A stretch of DNA of 28,104 nt from JBCBWG01 sp039817205 (GTDB lineage Bacteria > Pseudomonadota > Alphaproteobacteria > Rhizobiales > Hyphomicrobiaceae), in assembly GCA_039817205.1 (NCBI GenBank), contig JBCBWG010000011.1, positions 1 to 28,104 of the forward strand, written 5' to 3'. Of this stretch, positions 16,825-25,222 are shown one piece after another (the first letter of the stretch is position 1; each line of letters opens with the position of its first letter). The position numbers and the translations under genes are program-made. The notes under the pieces were generated by a model. It was not told the origin of the DNA. It was given only the letters and a program-made list of their open reading frames with translations, and did no database searches.

Positions 16825-17922
16825 TCATCCGACAACAACCGGAACCGCATCAGCCGCCGTCTCGGCCGCACCCGTCGGCAGAACCCACCGTTCGAGATGA
16901 TGGACGCTGACATCATCGTCCGGTGTCTCCGGCGCGATGAGCCCATACCGATCACAGCTGATTTGCCAGTTGCCGGGCTGCGTTCCGGAAATCTCTAAAG
17001 CATGGAACGTTGCCAAGGGCTCGTCGCCGTGGGCCACTTCGGCTGACGCAGATCCCACGCCGAGCGTCGGTGCGATACCCGTTGGTGTTTTCACGGTGCC
17101 GCGCATGGGTCTGTGGTTATGCCCATGCAAGATGGCATCGACGCCCGTCCGTTCGAGCATCGCGAGCAGCCGGTCTCCATCGCGCAGCCCGCGTCGCCAA
17201 TCGGATTGGTCGGGTCTTGGCGGATGGTGCATCAGGATCAGGCGGAACAGCCCACGATCGCGCGTCCAGTTGAGTGTGCGCTCCAGCCGATCCAGCTGTT
17301 CGCCGCCAATGCGCCCGGTCGCGATGCCGGGCGCGGTTGGGATAGCGGTATTGACCCCAATGATCGCGACATTGCCGACGATCCGCAGATACGGAAATGT
17401 CAGACCTTGCGCGATGACCGATTCCGGATGGTCCGGATCGGTGTTGCCGGTCATGAACGCCTGCCAGCGAAGGACACCGGCGTCCGTCCACAATCGCGTG
17501 TAGACGTCATGGTTGCCCGGTACGACAGCCACTTGCGTCGGGGGACCGAGTTCGAGGAGCCAGCGCAGTGCCGTCGCATACTCCAAAGGCAAGCCAATAT
17601 TGATGAGATCGCCACCAACGAGAATGTGGTCGCTCGGGCGAGCCTTGATCGCCTCGGTGATGCAAGCCAGCGCGTCAGTCGAGTGGACGTGCCGACGCTT
17701 TCGCTGCCAGTTCGCGAAACCAAGCGCGCGTTTCAAGTTCCAATGGGGCCAGGCAAATGGCGGCATCGGCCCCAAGTGCAAGTCGGAGATGTGGATAAGT
17801 CGAACGGGCTGATTGTTCGGAGCGGTCGGCCGGGAGCCAAGATCGCGGCCGGCTGTCTTGTCTCGTCCTGTCATGTGATCGTGCACGTCCTGAATTGCGC
17901 GGCGCGCGCGCTTGTACGGCAT
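16825..17922 (-). CDS. Calcineurin-like metallophosphoesterase
   Basis: This is a cytoplasmic two-metal phosphoesterase of about 365 residues. The five family motifs are present in order: HISDLHLG (Asp47, His49), GGDL (Asp105), GNHDV (Asn137, His138), MHHPP and GHNH. The layout resembles bacterial phosphodiesterases of the 3',5'-cAMP/Icc class, but the substrate cannot be read from the sequence. The ATG at 17922 is chosen; a TTG at 17937 and a later in-frame ATG (MTGRDK) are alternatives, and the basic 40-residue N-terminus before the first motif looks poorly ordered. There is no signal peptide. The gene is divergent from the Nudix gene, with 55 bp between starts, so both promoters must overlap in that short gap. 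The MFS gene follows on the same strand. Confidence 0.9.
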   Translation of the reverse strand: MPYKRARRAIQDVHDHMTGRDKTAGRDLGSRPTAPNNQPVRLIHISDLHLGPMPPFAWPHWNLKRALGFANWQRKRRHVHSTDALACITEAIKARPSDHILVGGDLINIGLPLEYATALRWLLELGPPTQVAVVPGNHDVYTRLWTDAGVLRWQAFMTGNTDPDHPESVIAQGLTFPYLRIVGNVAIIGVNTAIPTAPGIATGRIGGEQLDRLERTLNWTRDRGLFRLILMHHPPRPDQSDWRRGLRDGDRLLAMLERTGVDAILHGHNHRPMRGTVKTPTGIAPTLGVGSASAEVAHGDEPLATFHALEISGTQPGNWQISCDRYGLIAPETPDDDVSVHHLERWVLPTGAAETAADAVPVVVG

Positions 17923-17977
17923 CAGAATGCCACGCAATCGTTTCAGCCGATTGTCGATCTAACGGGGGAGCGCTCTT

Positions 17978-18436
17978 ATGATCAAGCGACTGGTCGCGCG
18001 GACGCTTCAGGGGTACTGGCGGATGTCACGCGGACTGACCATGGGCGCGCAGGGTGTTGTCTTCGATAGAGCTGGTCGCGTTGTTCTCGTCCGGCACACC
18101 TATCGCGCCGGTTGGCATTTTCCGGGTGGCGGCGTCGAGCGGAACGAATTGGCCGAAGTGGCACTGAAGCGTGAGCTTGCGGAAGAGGCGAATGTTCATT
18201 TGGCGGGGCGTGCCGAACTGTTCGGTCTCTACGGCAACTTCAAAGCGTTTCCGTCCGATCACATCGCCCTGTTTGTCGTCCGTGAGTTCGACCAGCCCAA
18301 CCTGCCCAATCCAAACGTCGAGATCGCAGAGTGCCAGTGGTTTGCGGTCGACGCGCTTCCGGACAGCGTCGTCCAACCGGTCAGAGACCGTCTCGCCGAA
18401 ATTTGCGATCGGCGACCTCAAAGCCCAACTTGGTAA
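17978..18436 (+). CDS. Nudix hydrolase
   Basis: This 152-residue cytoplasmic pyrophosphatase should cleave nucleoside diphosphate-linked compounds. The Nudix box fits G-x5-E-x7-R-E-L-x-E-E, running from Gly51 through Glu57 to Arg65-Glu66 and Glu69-Glu70, so the metal-binding glutamates are intact. The glycine normally found near the end of the box is Asn72, a mild departure. A strand with FPGGG before the box and a hydrophobic strand after it (HIALFVV) complete the expected fold. The ATG at 17978 has a strong GGGGGAG upstream. Substrate choice in this superfamily cannot be predicted from the box. The gene is divergent from the metallophosphoesterase gene and is followed after 234 bp by a GNAT gene. 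Confidence 0.92.
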   Translation: MIKRLVARTLQGYWRMSRGLTMGAQGVVFDRAGRVVLVRHTYRAGWHFPGGGVERNELAEVALKRELAEEANVHLAGRAELFGLYGNFKAFPSDHIALFVVREFDQPNLPNPNVEIAECQWFAVDALPDSVVQPVRDRLAEICDRRPQSPTW

Positions 18437-18670
18437 AGGTTTCTTCGGGTGACCGGTTCTGAAGCGCCTGCCCGAACGCGCACCACGAAAAGATAGGTGA
18501 CGAGTCGCAGCCGATCGCGTACCGGTACCGCTCAAGCTGGAGACCAGGACGATGTTGCACCGCCTCCGACGACGCATTGGATTTTGACACTGAACGTCAC
18601 GCGTCAGCCTTCGTGCCGACGCGCACGCCGCACCAAAGCGCGGCATCCAATCTGTCCCGCGAGCGCCGCA

Positions 18671-19222
18671 ATGGACCTCTCCCCGCCAACGGCTCAGCCC
18701 GAGCCAGCCCACGCTTTTGCAATCCGCCATGCGACCGAGATCGACGCGCCAGCCGTTGCCGAGTTCATCCGCGCGGTGTTTGGGCCCGGTCGTTTTGCGC
18801 GGACGGCGTTTCGCATTCGTGAGCGGGTGCGGGCGTCTGAGCGCAAGACGTTGATTACAGAGAGCGAGGGGCGGGTCATCGGCTCCGTGACACTTGTCCC
18901 GGTTGCGGTCGATCGCTTGAACGGCTTCTGGCTGGGACCCATCGCTGTCTCGGCGGACATGCGCCAGGTGGGGCTTGGCGGTGCACTCATGGGAGCCGCG
19001 CTCAATTTGGCGTCCGACCAAAACGCCGAATTCGTAGGGCTCGTAGGAGATCCGCCATTTTACGAGCGCTTTGGTTTCTTCCAAGGCGAGCCCGGCACGC
19101 TGAAATTGCCAGGCCCCGTTGACCCAGGACGTGTCCTCGTCGCGCCGATCAAATCGGTGGTCACGCCGATGGGCTGCGTGCGGCCGAGGACGTTTGCGCC
19201 AGTCGAGCCAACAGCGCCGTGA
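18671..19222 (+). CDS. GNAT-family N-acetyltransferase
   Basis: This 183-residue protein probably transfers an acetyl group from acetyl-CoA to an amine. The acetyl-CoA pyrophosphate loop is visible as RQVGLGGALM (motif A), preceded by the strand LGPIAVS. The segment VGDPPFYERFGF is typical of the YhbS-like branch, where the tyrosine-phenylalanine motif lines the active site. The N-terminal strand-helix pair (about 15-35, FAIRHATEIDAPAVAEFIRA) is also characteristic. The frame is open upstream to 18497, but that stretch is arginine-rich and unlike a GNAT domain, so the ATG at 18671 is preferred despite a weak ribosome site. The gene converges on phaZ with only 14 bp between stops. The acceptor is unknown. 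Confidence 0.87.
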   Translation: MDLSPPTAQPEPAHAFAIRHATEIDAPAVAEFIRAVFGPGRFARTAFRIRERVRASERKTLITESEGRVIGSVTLVPVAVDRLNGFWLGPIAVSADMRQVGLGGALMGAALNLASDQNAEFVGLVGDPPFYERFGFFQGEPGTLKLPGPVDPGRVLVAPIKSVVTPMGCVRPRTFAPVEPTAP

Positions 19223-19236
19223 CGCTATTCACGCAC

Positions 19237-20706
19237 TCAGTGGCGCGTCACTGACGCATCCGGTGGTGTTGGGTCAAGCGTCGGCTGCGGTGTGGCCGCC
19301 GCGGTGTCAGCGCCGTCTGACGGCTTCGCCTCTTGGCCCTCATCACTCTTTGCGCTGTCTGCTGAACGCTTGGCTGTTTCGACGTCGGTCTCGCGCCAAT
19401 CGATCTCGGTTTCGCGTTCCTCGGTGAGCGCCCGATACGGCAGACCGACCGCAGACGAATTACCAGTTTTCCGCTTGAACTCGATGGAGCGGATCATCTC
19501 GCGGATGCGCGGTTGGATCTCTGTCCGGAACCTTGTGCCGTTGAACACGCCGTAGTGCCCCACGCCCGCTTGAACGTAGTGGTAACGCTCATCAAGCGGC
19601 ACGTTCGTGCAGAGCGACTGAGCAGCCTCGGTCTGGCCCAGGCCGCAGATGTCGTCCTTCTCACCCTCAATGGTCAGGATCGCTGTTTTCTCAATGGCGC
19701 CGCAGTCGATGAGTTCGCCGCGATGTCTCATTTCGCCTTTCGGCAAGGCATGGTCTTGGAACACGGTCTTGACGGTCTGTAAGTAGAACTCTGCGGGCAG
19801 ATCCATGACCGCAAGATATTCTTCATAAAACGTCCGGTGCTGTTGGACGGAATCCTTGTCGCCCTGGACCAGATTGTCGAACAGGCGGACGTGCGCCTTG
19901 GTGTGCCGCTGCAGGTTCATCGTCATGAAGCCGGTAAGCTGAATAAAGCCCGGGTAGACTTCGCGCATGAAGCCGGCATTTGGAAAAGGAACGCGTGCGA
20001 TCACGTTGTTCCGGAACCAGCTGATGGGGCGCTCTTCCGCGAGTTTGTTGACGACCGTTGGGTTGCGGCGCGTATCAATCGGGCCGCCCATAAGCGTCAG
20101 TGATGCTGGCTGGTTCGGCATGCCCCGGCTGGCCATCAAAGCGGTCGCCGCAAGCGCTGGAACGGCTGGCTGACAAACCGCCATGACGTGCGTGTTCTCG
20201 CCGAGGTGCGTCACGAACTCGATCAGGTAATCGACGAAATCATCAAAGTCGAAGGAACCTTGGAATAGCGGAACATCGCGCGCATCAATCCAATCGGTCA
20301 CGTAGACTTCGTGTTCGGGCAGCATCGCTTGAACCGTGCCACGGAGAAGCGTCGCGTAGTGGCCGGACATTGGCGCGACGACCAAAACTTTCGGGTCGTC
20401 TCGGCGCCCCATTACGGAGCTGTCGCGTTTAAAGTGGACAAGGTTGCAGAACGGTTTGGCGAGAACCGTGTCTTCTTCAACGGGGACTTCGAGACCATAA
20501 ATTTTGGTCGTATCGATGCCCCATTCGGGCTTGCCGTAACGGCGGGTGATGCTCTCGAATACATCGCAGGCGGCCGCGATCTGCCTCGCCATGGGCGTCC
20601 AATGGAATGGATTAAACGGCGACCGCGCTTGTTGCTTCATAATCTTTGCGCCGATCCGCCAGGGCGCAATCATCGCGTGGGCAGCTTCATAGGCATGATA
20701 TTGCAT
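19237..20706 (-). CDS. phaZ: Intracellular polyhydroxyalkanoate depolymerase PhaZ
   Basis: This enzyme degrades stored poly-3-hydroxybutyrate granules, releasing 3-hydroxybutyrate for carbon and energy. The 489 residues have an alpha/beta-hydrolase fold with a cysteine nucleophile in AVCQPAVPA (Cys178), an acid in EGEKDDICG (Asp351 or Asp352) and the catalytic histidine in GVGHYGVFNG (His384). This matches the Cys-Asp-His triad of the Ralstonia-type intracellular enzyme. The N-terminal MQYHAYEAAHA and PFNPFHWTPMAR stretches are typical of the family. The last 70 residues form a charged, Asp/Ala/Pro-rich tail longer than in most homologues. The ATG at 20706 has AGGAG seven bases upstream. No PHA synthase or phasin gene is in the window. 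The upstream 212 bp contain several inverted repeats. Confidence 0.93.
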   Translation of the reverse strand: MQYHAYEAAHAMIAPWRIGAKIMKQQARSPFNPFHWTPMARQIAAACDVFESITRRYGKPEWGIDTTKIYGLEVPVEEDTVLAKPFCNLVHFKRDSSVMGRRDDPKVLVVAPMSGHYATLLRGTVQAMLPEHEVYVTDWIDARDVPLFQGSFDFDDFVDYLIEFVTHLGENTHVMAVCQPAVPALAATALMASRGMPNQPASLTLMGGPIDTRRNPTVVNKLAEERPISWFRNNVIARVPFPNAGFMREVYPGFIQLTGFMTMNLQRHTKAHVRLFDNLVQGDKDSVQQHRTFYEEYLAVMDLPAEFYLQTVKTVFQDHALPKGEMRHRGELIDCGAIEKTAILTIEGEKDDICGLGQTEAAQSLCTNVPLDERYHYVQAGVGHYGVFNGTRFRTEIQPRIREMIRSIEFKRKTGNSSAVGLPYRALTEERETEIDWRETDVETAKRSADSAKSDEGQEAKPSDGADTAAATPQPTLDPTPPDASVTRH

Positions 20707-20745
20707 CCACGGCTCCTGGCGGTCGTCCGCATGGGACTCAATCGT

Positions 20746-20763
20746 TGATGCTGCACTGCATCA
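20746..20763. promoter_or_regulatory. Inverted repeat upstream of phaZ
   Basis: TGATGC-N6-GCATCA is a perfect dyad centred about 48 bp upstream of the phaZ start. Its TGC/GCA half-sites recall operators reported for the PHA regulator PhaR in alphaproteobacteria. This is a suggestion from pattern and position only. Confidence 0.35.
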
Positions 20764-20783
20764 TCTTTCGCACACCTTAGCAA

Positions 20784-20905
20784 GCGAACGTCTGCAAACG
20801 CCTCAGTAATTGTTTCAAATCGTTCGCATTTCTCGGGCGCACACAGAGCGGTTGTGCGCGATCCCGGTCGATGAGGCAGCGCTGCAACGCAAACCGAATT
20901 CGGTT
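20784..20905. repeat. Cluster of inverted repeats between dcd and phaZ
   Basis: Three dyads are present. GCGAACG (20784-20790) pairs with CGTTCGC (20821-20827) across 30 bases. GCGCACA (20837-20843) pairs with TGTGCGC (20853-20859) around a nine-base loop. AACCGAATTCGGTT (20892-20905) is a perfect 14-bp palindrome beginning 14 bp after the dcd stop. None has a T-run in the direction of dcd transcription, so a canonical terminator is not shown. Confidence 0.5.
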
Positions 20906-20918
20906 CTGCACGTCCGCG

Positions 20919-22040
20919 TCAGCGAAAATGCTTTGAAAGTTTCAACCCTTGAGCCTGGTAGTTGGACTTAAGGTCCGACCCATAAAGCGTGGTGGGGACG
21001 TCGCGCATGCGCTCGTAGATGAGGCGTCCGATGATTTGTCCGTCTTCCAAGACGAACGGCACCGAGTGACTACGCACTTCCAAGACGACCCTTGCGCCAC
21101 CCCCGCCCGTGCTTGGGTCACCGAAGCCCGGGTCCATAAACCCTGCATAATGCACGCGAAATTCGCCAACGAGCGGGTTGAACGGCATGAGTTCGGCGGC
21201 ATGGGTCGGCGGGATAGAGACGGCTTCTTTTGAGGCTAAAATGTAAAATTGATCCGGATCAAGAATGAGCCGGCGATTGTTACCGACCGCGCGAATTTCC
21301 TCCCAGTAGTCCGCGATCGTACAGCTGGCCGGCTGATCCACATCAATGATGCCGGTGTGGCGACGGGCGCGATAGCCGATCAGCGACCCGTCTGAGGATG
21401 GAGCAAGATCGACGGAGAGCGCAATTCCGGCTGCGATATCAACGGTGCCGCCGCTCACAAGACCCGAGCCATCTTGCAAAATTTGAAGGGCTGTATCGGG
21501 CTCTCTCGGGTCGCCGCGACGAAAACGGATTTGCGAGAGTGTCGAGCCGGTGCGGACCAGAATTGGAAACGTTTGCGGGCAGATTTCCGCGTAAAGCGGG
21601 CCCGCATAGCCGCTTGGTATCTGATCAAAAGCTGTGACACCGTCGGCGATCACGCGCGTGAAAACATCAAGCCGACCGGTCGAACTCTTGGGATTGGTCG
21701 CAGCTGACACGTCAGCTGGTAGCTCAAGTGCCTCAAGCAATGGCACAATGTAGACGCAGCCGGTTTCAAGAACGGCGCCATCGGTCAGGTCGAGCCGGTG
21801 CAACGACAAGGGTTCGAGCCGATCGGAAACGAGACAGCCGGGCCCCGGGAGAAAGCTTGCGCGGACGCGGTAGGCGATCCGGCCGAGCCTGAGGTCGAGA
21901 CTGGCCGGTTGCAACTGCCGTGGCGCGGGCTCCGCTTCGAGCTTGACGACGCGGGTTTCGATCAAGCTGGCGATGTCTTGGACTGGCAAAATGCCATCGC
22001 CGTCGGGAAGACGTTTTTCGTTGCTCATCGGAAGCCCCAT
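20919..22040 (-). CDS. dcd: 2'-deoxycytidine 5'-triphosphate deaminase, two-domain type
   Basis: This enzyme deaminates dCTP to dUTP, supplying dUMP for thymidylate synthesis. At 373 residues it is nearly twice the length of E. coli Dcd, because two trimeric-dUTPase-like folds are fused, a form common in alphaproteobacteria. The first half carries the catalytic stretch NPKSSTGRLDVFTRV (116-130) and a glutamate in LYAEICP (Glu152), matching the active-site serines, arginine and glutamate of Dcd. The second half repeats the fold (HYAGFMDPGFG, VVLEVRSH, GQIIGRLIYERM) but lacks the SSxGR motif, so it is probably structural. ATG 22040 is used; a second ATG four codons later (22028) is equally possible, as neither has a strong ribosome site. 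The DUF3253 gene lies upstream and phaZ downstream on the same strand. Confidence 0.9.
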   Translation of the reverse strand: MGLPMSNEKRLPDGDGILPVQDIASLIETRVVKLEAEPAPRQLQPASLDLRLGRIAYRVRASFLPGPGCLVSDRLEPLSLHRLDLTDGAVLETGCVYIVPLLEALELPADVSAATNPKSSTGRLDVFTRVIADGVTAFDQIPSGYAGPLYAEICPQTFPILVRTGSTLSQIRFRRGDPREPDTALQILQDGSGLVSGGTVDIAAGIALSVDLAPSSDGSLIGYRARRHTGIIDVDQPASCTIADYWEEIRAVGNNRRLILDPDQFYILASKEAVSIPPTHAAELMPFNPLVGEFRVHYAGFMDPGFGDPSTGGGGARVVLEVRSHSVPFVLEDGQIIGRLIYERMRDVPTTLYGSDLKSNYQAQGLKLSKHFR

Positions 22041-22198
22041 CGCCGATGTCCGCGAACCAAAAGCTCATCGCGCGTTGCGGCCGGTTTGGCACGCGCGGGG
22101 CGACTGCACAACGCGGTGACAATCTGAAACGGGATAACTCGGTCAGTGATCAGTCTCACGCGTCTCGCAAGATCACGCTTCGTCTCAGCAGCCTCGTC

Positions 22199-22450
22199 TC
22201 ATTTCATCCGAAATCGGATCGCGCCGCGGGCCGAGCGAATATCAATGATCCGGCCTCGCTGCAGTGCTTCGATCCGCCCCTGATCCGCAAGCGCCGCACC
22301 AACGCGCCGCACGTCGTCCATGAGATCCCGCCAAGGACCGTCGTCGCCAGCAACCCGGCGCGCGGCTTCCGACGGGCAAATCGTTTTGGTTGGGCCACGC
22401 TTTTCGCAGAGCGCGAGAATGGCTGCCTCGATTTCATTCCGTGTTGCCAT
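22199..22450 (-). CDS. DUF3253 family protein
   Basis: This small protein of 83 residues matches the uncharacterised DUF3253 family: a leading helix (NEIEAAILALCEKRG), the signature TICPSEAARRV, a WRDLMDDVRRVGAALADQG helix, and a closing RGRIIDI-SARGAIRF strand pair. The arrangement looks like a winged helix, so nucleic-acid binding is possible but unproven. The frame is open much further upstream, to 22705, but that part is antisense to the photolyase-like gene and is arginine-rich, so the ATG at 22450 is preferred, with an AAAAGAG stretch upstream. It is divergent from the photolyase-like gene, with 95 bp between starts. Members of this family are often near photolyase or redox genes, but I infer no function. 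Confidence 0.82.
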   Translation of the reverse strand: MATRNEIEAAILALCEKRGPTKTICPSEAARRVAGDDGPWRDLMDDVRRVGAALADQGRIEALQRGRIIDIRSARGAIRFRMK

Positions 22451-22545
22451 GGCGTCGGGTCTCTTTTGGGCGCGGCACAAAAGCGCCGAGCGATCGAATT
22501 GGCGCGTATCTGCGTTGCCAAGGACGACAACACAAGGACCGCGAC

Positions 22546-23805
22546 ATGCTCGACCAGCTCCCGATGGCCGCCGACTTTGATCCGACCCGCAGCGCGGCAC
22601 TCGCCCGCCTCCAGGCCTTCCTGCCGAGTGCCGGTCGCGCCTATGCCAACACGCGGAATGCGGACTACGGACCTGACGACCGGTCAAACGTCTCGATCCT
22701 GTCACCCTACATCCGGCATCGGCTGCTCCTGGAAACGGAGGTGCTTGATGCGGTCCTTGGGCGGTTTGCGCTGTCGACGTCGGAAAAGTTTGTCCAAGAG
22801 GTTTTCTGGCGCACGTACTTCAAAGGCTGGCTTGAGCAGAGACCGAGCGTCTGGACCGCCTACCGGGACGACGTCACCCATTTCGCCAACGAGATCGACG
22901 GCGGCGGACAACTTGCAAAGCGGTATCACCAGGCCGTCGGCGGGCGAACCGGCATTGCCTGTTTCGATGCCTGGTCGCAGGAGTTGATTGAGACCGGTTA
23001 CCTCCACAACCATGCGCGGATGTGGTTTGCGTCCATCTGGATCTTCACGCTCGATCTCCCATGGCAGCTCGGCGCCGACTTCTTTTACCGGCATCTACTC
23101 GATGGCGATCCGGCCTCGAACACCTGTTCCTGGCGCTGGGTTGGTGGTTTGCATACGCGCGGTAAAACCTATCTCGCACGGCCAGACAACATCGAAAAAT
23201 ACACGAATGGCCGGTTCGCGCCGCACGGAGAGCTCGCCTCATCGGCACCGCCGCTTGAAGAGGCTGAGCCCCACGGCAAGCGGCCCGTCCGGGATTGTGC
23301 AGCACGCCTTCCTGATAGCCCGGTGATGCTCTTGATCACCGAGGAAGATGCATCACCCGAGACCCTCTTCGCGCAGGCGTCGGTTAAAGGGGCAATCACC
23401 ATCCGTGCGACGTCCGATCGTTCGCCGTTTCAAATCGGTGAGCGCGTCGCAGCGTTTGCTGATGGCGCGATGGCCGATGCGCGGAGCCGGACGAGCGAGG
23501 CCTTTGGATCTCCGGTCCAGGACGCGGGTGATGAAACGGACTGGGCGCAATTACTCGTCGAGCAGGCGCGTGCCCTTGGCGTCACCGATATTGTAACGGC
23601 GTTTGCACCGGTCGGTCCCGTTGCCGAGAAGCTGGCCGAAGCGCGGCCGAAGCTCTCGGAGGCAGACATGACGCTGCACGAATATCGCCGGCCATTTGAC
23701 GATCTCGCCTGGCCACATGCAACGCGCGGTTTTTTCGCGCTGAAGACAAAGATCCCGAACATTCTCGAGGACCTTGAGCGGGGTTTAGCGCCACGGCTTC
23801 TTTAG
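22546..23805 (+). CDS. Photolyase/cryptochrome-like FAD-binding protein with reversed domain order
   Basis: This 419-residue protein has the helical FAD-binding domain of DNA photolyases at its N-terminus (about 45-225): SILSPYIRHRLL, EVFWRTYFKGW, the hallmark ETGYLHNHARMWFAS (photolyases have TGYMHNRVRM) and ADFFYRHLLDGDPASNTCSWRW. The usual N-terminal antenna-binding alpha/beta domain is absent. Instead residues 258-405 form an alpha/beta-like segment beginning VMLLITEED and holding ARALGVTDIVTAFAPVGPVAEKL, which could be a relocated counterpart. The ATG at 22546 has AAGGA seven bases upstream. It probably binds FAD and may repair or sense light damage, but DNA-lesion contacts cannot be confirmed. 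It is divergent from the DUF3253 gene; an acyl-CoA dehydrogenase gene follows after 141 bp. Confidence 0.85.
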   Translation: MLDQLPMAADFDPTRSAALARLQAFLPSAGRAYANTRNADYGPDDRSNVSILSPYIRHRLLLETEVLDAVLGRFALSTSEKFVQEVFWRTYFKGWLEQRPSVWTAYRDDVTHFANEIDGGGQLAKRYHQAVGGRTGIACFDAWSQELIETGYLHNHARMWFASIWIFTLDLPWQLGADFFYRHLLDGDPASNTCSWRWVGGLHTRGKTYLARPDNIEKYTNGRFAPHGELASSAPPLEEAEPHGKRPVRDCAARLPDSPVMLLITEEDASPETLFAQASVKGAITIRATSDRSPFQIGERVAAFADGAMADARSRTSEAFGSPVQDAGDETDWAQLLVEQARALGVTDIVTAFAPVGPVAEKLAEARPKLSEADMTLHEYRRPFDDLAWPHATRGFFALKTKIPNILEDLERGLAPRLL

Positions 23806-23946
23806 CGGGCGTAACAGGTCACCGGCCTCTTCCGCTTTGCATGCGTTAGACGGCAAACACGCCCAAAAGCCAATGGCGGCGGCCCCCGCGGATCGGCTTA
23901 TAGTTCGGCTTACCGGGGAACCCATCTTCGGCGTTGAGAGGTCGCA

Positions 23947-25116
23947 ATGGCAGCATCGCCAGGCTCGAATCTAGATCACGCCGCGTTGGTCGAAAGCATC
24001 GAGCACCTCCTGCGCAAATTCGGGGACGACTACTGGATTGCGTGCGACACAAGCGGGACGTTTCCGTCGGCCTACTACGATGCCATCGCCGACGCTGGCT
24101 GGCTCGGGATTGCGATGCCTGAGGCGTTCGGCGGTGCGGGCCTCGGCGTCACGGAAGCGTCGATGCTCATGCACGCCGTCGCCAAAGCCGGTGGCATGAC
24201 GGCTGCGTCTGCGATCCACATCAATATCTTCGGGCCGCACCCGATTGTCGTGCACGGCACCGAGCGCCAGAAATCCGAATGGCTGCCGCCGCTCATCTCG
24301 GGCGCGCAGAAATGCTGCTTCGGTGTGACCGAGCCGGACGCAGGGCTCGACACCACGCAAATCACAACGCGCGCCGAGAGGACCGGTGGCGGCTACCGAG
24401 TGACGGGGCAAAAAATTTGGACCTCGACGGCACAGCACGCCGACAAAATCATGTTGCTTGCGCGTACGACGCCGCGAGAAAACTGTAATCGGAAGACGGA
24501 CGGTCTATCGCTTTTTTACACGGATCTCGATCGGTCTCGCATTGAGGTTCGCGAGATCGCGAAGATGGGTCGCAAAGCCGTTGACTCAAACCAAGTGTTT
24601 TTGGACGACGTCTTTGTGCCTGACGATGATCTGATCGGTGATGAAGGCAAAGGCTTTCGCTACATCCTCGACAGCCTGAACCCGGAACGCATTTTAATCG
24701 CTGTTGAGGCCATTGGCATTGGCCAGGACGCCGTGCGTCGCGCCGCAGCCTATGCGCGCGATCGCGTGGTGTTCGGTCGACCGATTGGTACCAATCAGTC
24801 GATCCAGCATCCTATCGCCGAAAGCTGGATGGAGCTCGAAGCAGCTCACCTCATGGCACTCGAAGCAGCGCGCCTTTACGATCGCGGGTTGCCATGCGCC
24901 GCCCAGGCCAACGCTGCCAAGTATCTCGGTGCCGAAGCCGCGCTTAAGGCCTGCACCAATGCGGTGCGCACGCACGGCGGGATGGGCTATGCGCGCGAAT
25001 ACCATGTCGAGCGCCTGCTTCGAGAGGTCATGATCCCAGTGCTCGCGCCGGTGAGCGGACAAATGATCCTGAACTTCGTTGCTGAAAAAGTTTTGGATCT
25101 GCCACGCTCGTACTAG
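23947..25116 (+). CDS. Acyl-CoA dehydrogenase family protein
   Basis: This FAD enzyme should introduce a double bond next to the thioester of an acyl-CoA, passing electrons to electron-transfer flavoprotein. The 389 residues show the three-part family structure: N-terminal helices, a beta domain with the flavin-binding CCFGVTEPDAGLDTTQI and GQKIWTSTAQHAD, and a C-terminal helical bundle with RVVFGRPIGTNQ and THGGMGYAREYHVERLLRE. The C-terminal glutamate used by medium-chain enzymes (usually YEGT) is replaced by APVSGQ. A glutamate in SLNPERILIA (Glu247) sits where isovaleryl- and long-chain-type enzymes have their base, so that position is the likely one. The ATG follows GAGAGG. The Baeyer-Villiger monooxygenase gene follows 106 bp later. 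The acyl substrate is unknown. Confidence 0.92.
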   Translation: MAASPGSNLDHAALVESIEHLLRKFGDDYWIACDTSGTFPSAYYDAIADAGWLGIAMPEAFGGAGLGVTEASMLMHAVAKAGGMTAASAIHINIFGPHPIVVHGTERQKSEWLPPLISGAQKCCFGVTEPDAGLDTTQITTRAERTGGGYRVTGQKIWTSTAQHADKIMLLARTTPRENCNRKTDGLSLFYTDLDRSRIEVREIAKMGRKAVDSNQVFLDDVFVPDDDLIGDEGKGFRYILDSLNPERILIAVEAIGIGQDAVRRAAAYARDRVVFGRPIGTNQSIQHPIAESWMELEAAHLMALEAARLYDRGLPCAAQANAAKYLGAEAALKACTNAVRTHGGMGYAREYHVERLLREVMIPVLAPVSGQMILNFVAEKVLDLPRSY

Positions 25117-25222
25117 GGCGATGACCCGTTGCACTCATGCGCGCTGACTTGATCTTTCCAGGTTTGCGCGACAGCATTGCAGCAGCTCAAGCGCAAAACA
25201 AACACATACCACGGGGTTGGAA

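Noticed and set aside
17113..18069. 318-codon open frame on + across the metallophosphoesterase gene
   Set aside because: It is antisense to a gene with all five catalytic motifs and has no recognisable domain.
18381..18590. 69-codon ORF on - overlapping the Nudix 3' end
   Set aside because: It overlaps a confirmed gene by 56 bp, has no recognised domain and no neighbour support.
18497..18670. N-terminal extension of the GNAT protein
   Set aside because: Arg-rich and unlike the family; the domain is complete from the ATG at 18671.
22451..22705. 85-codon upstream extension of the DUF3253 frame
   Set aside because: It is antisense to the photolyase-like coding region, Arg/Ser-rich, and the family domain begins at the ATG at 22450.
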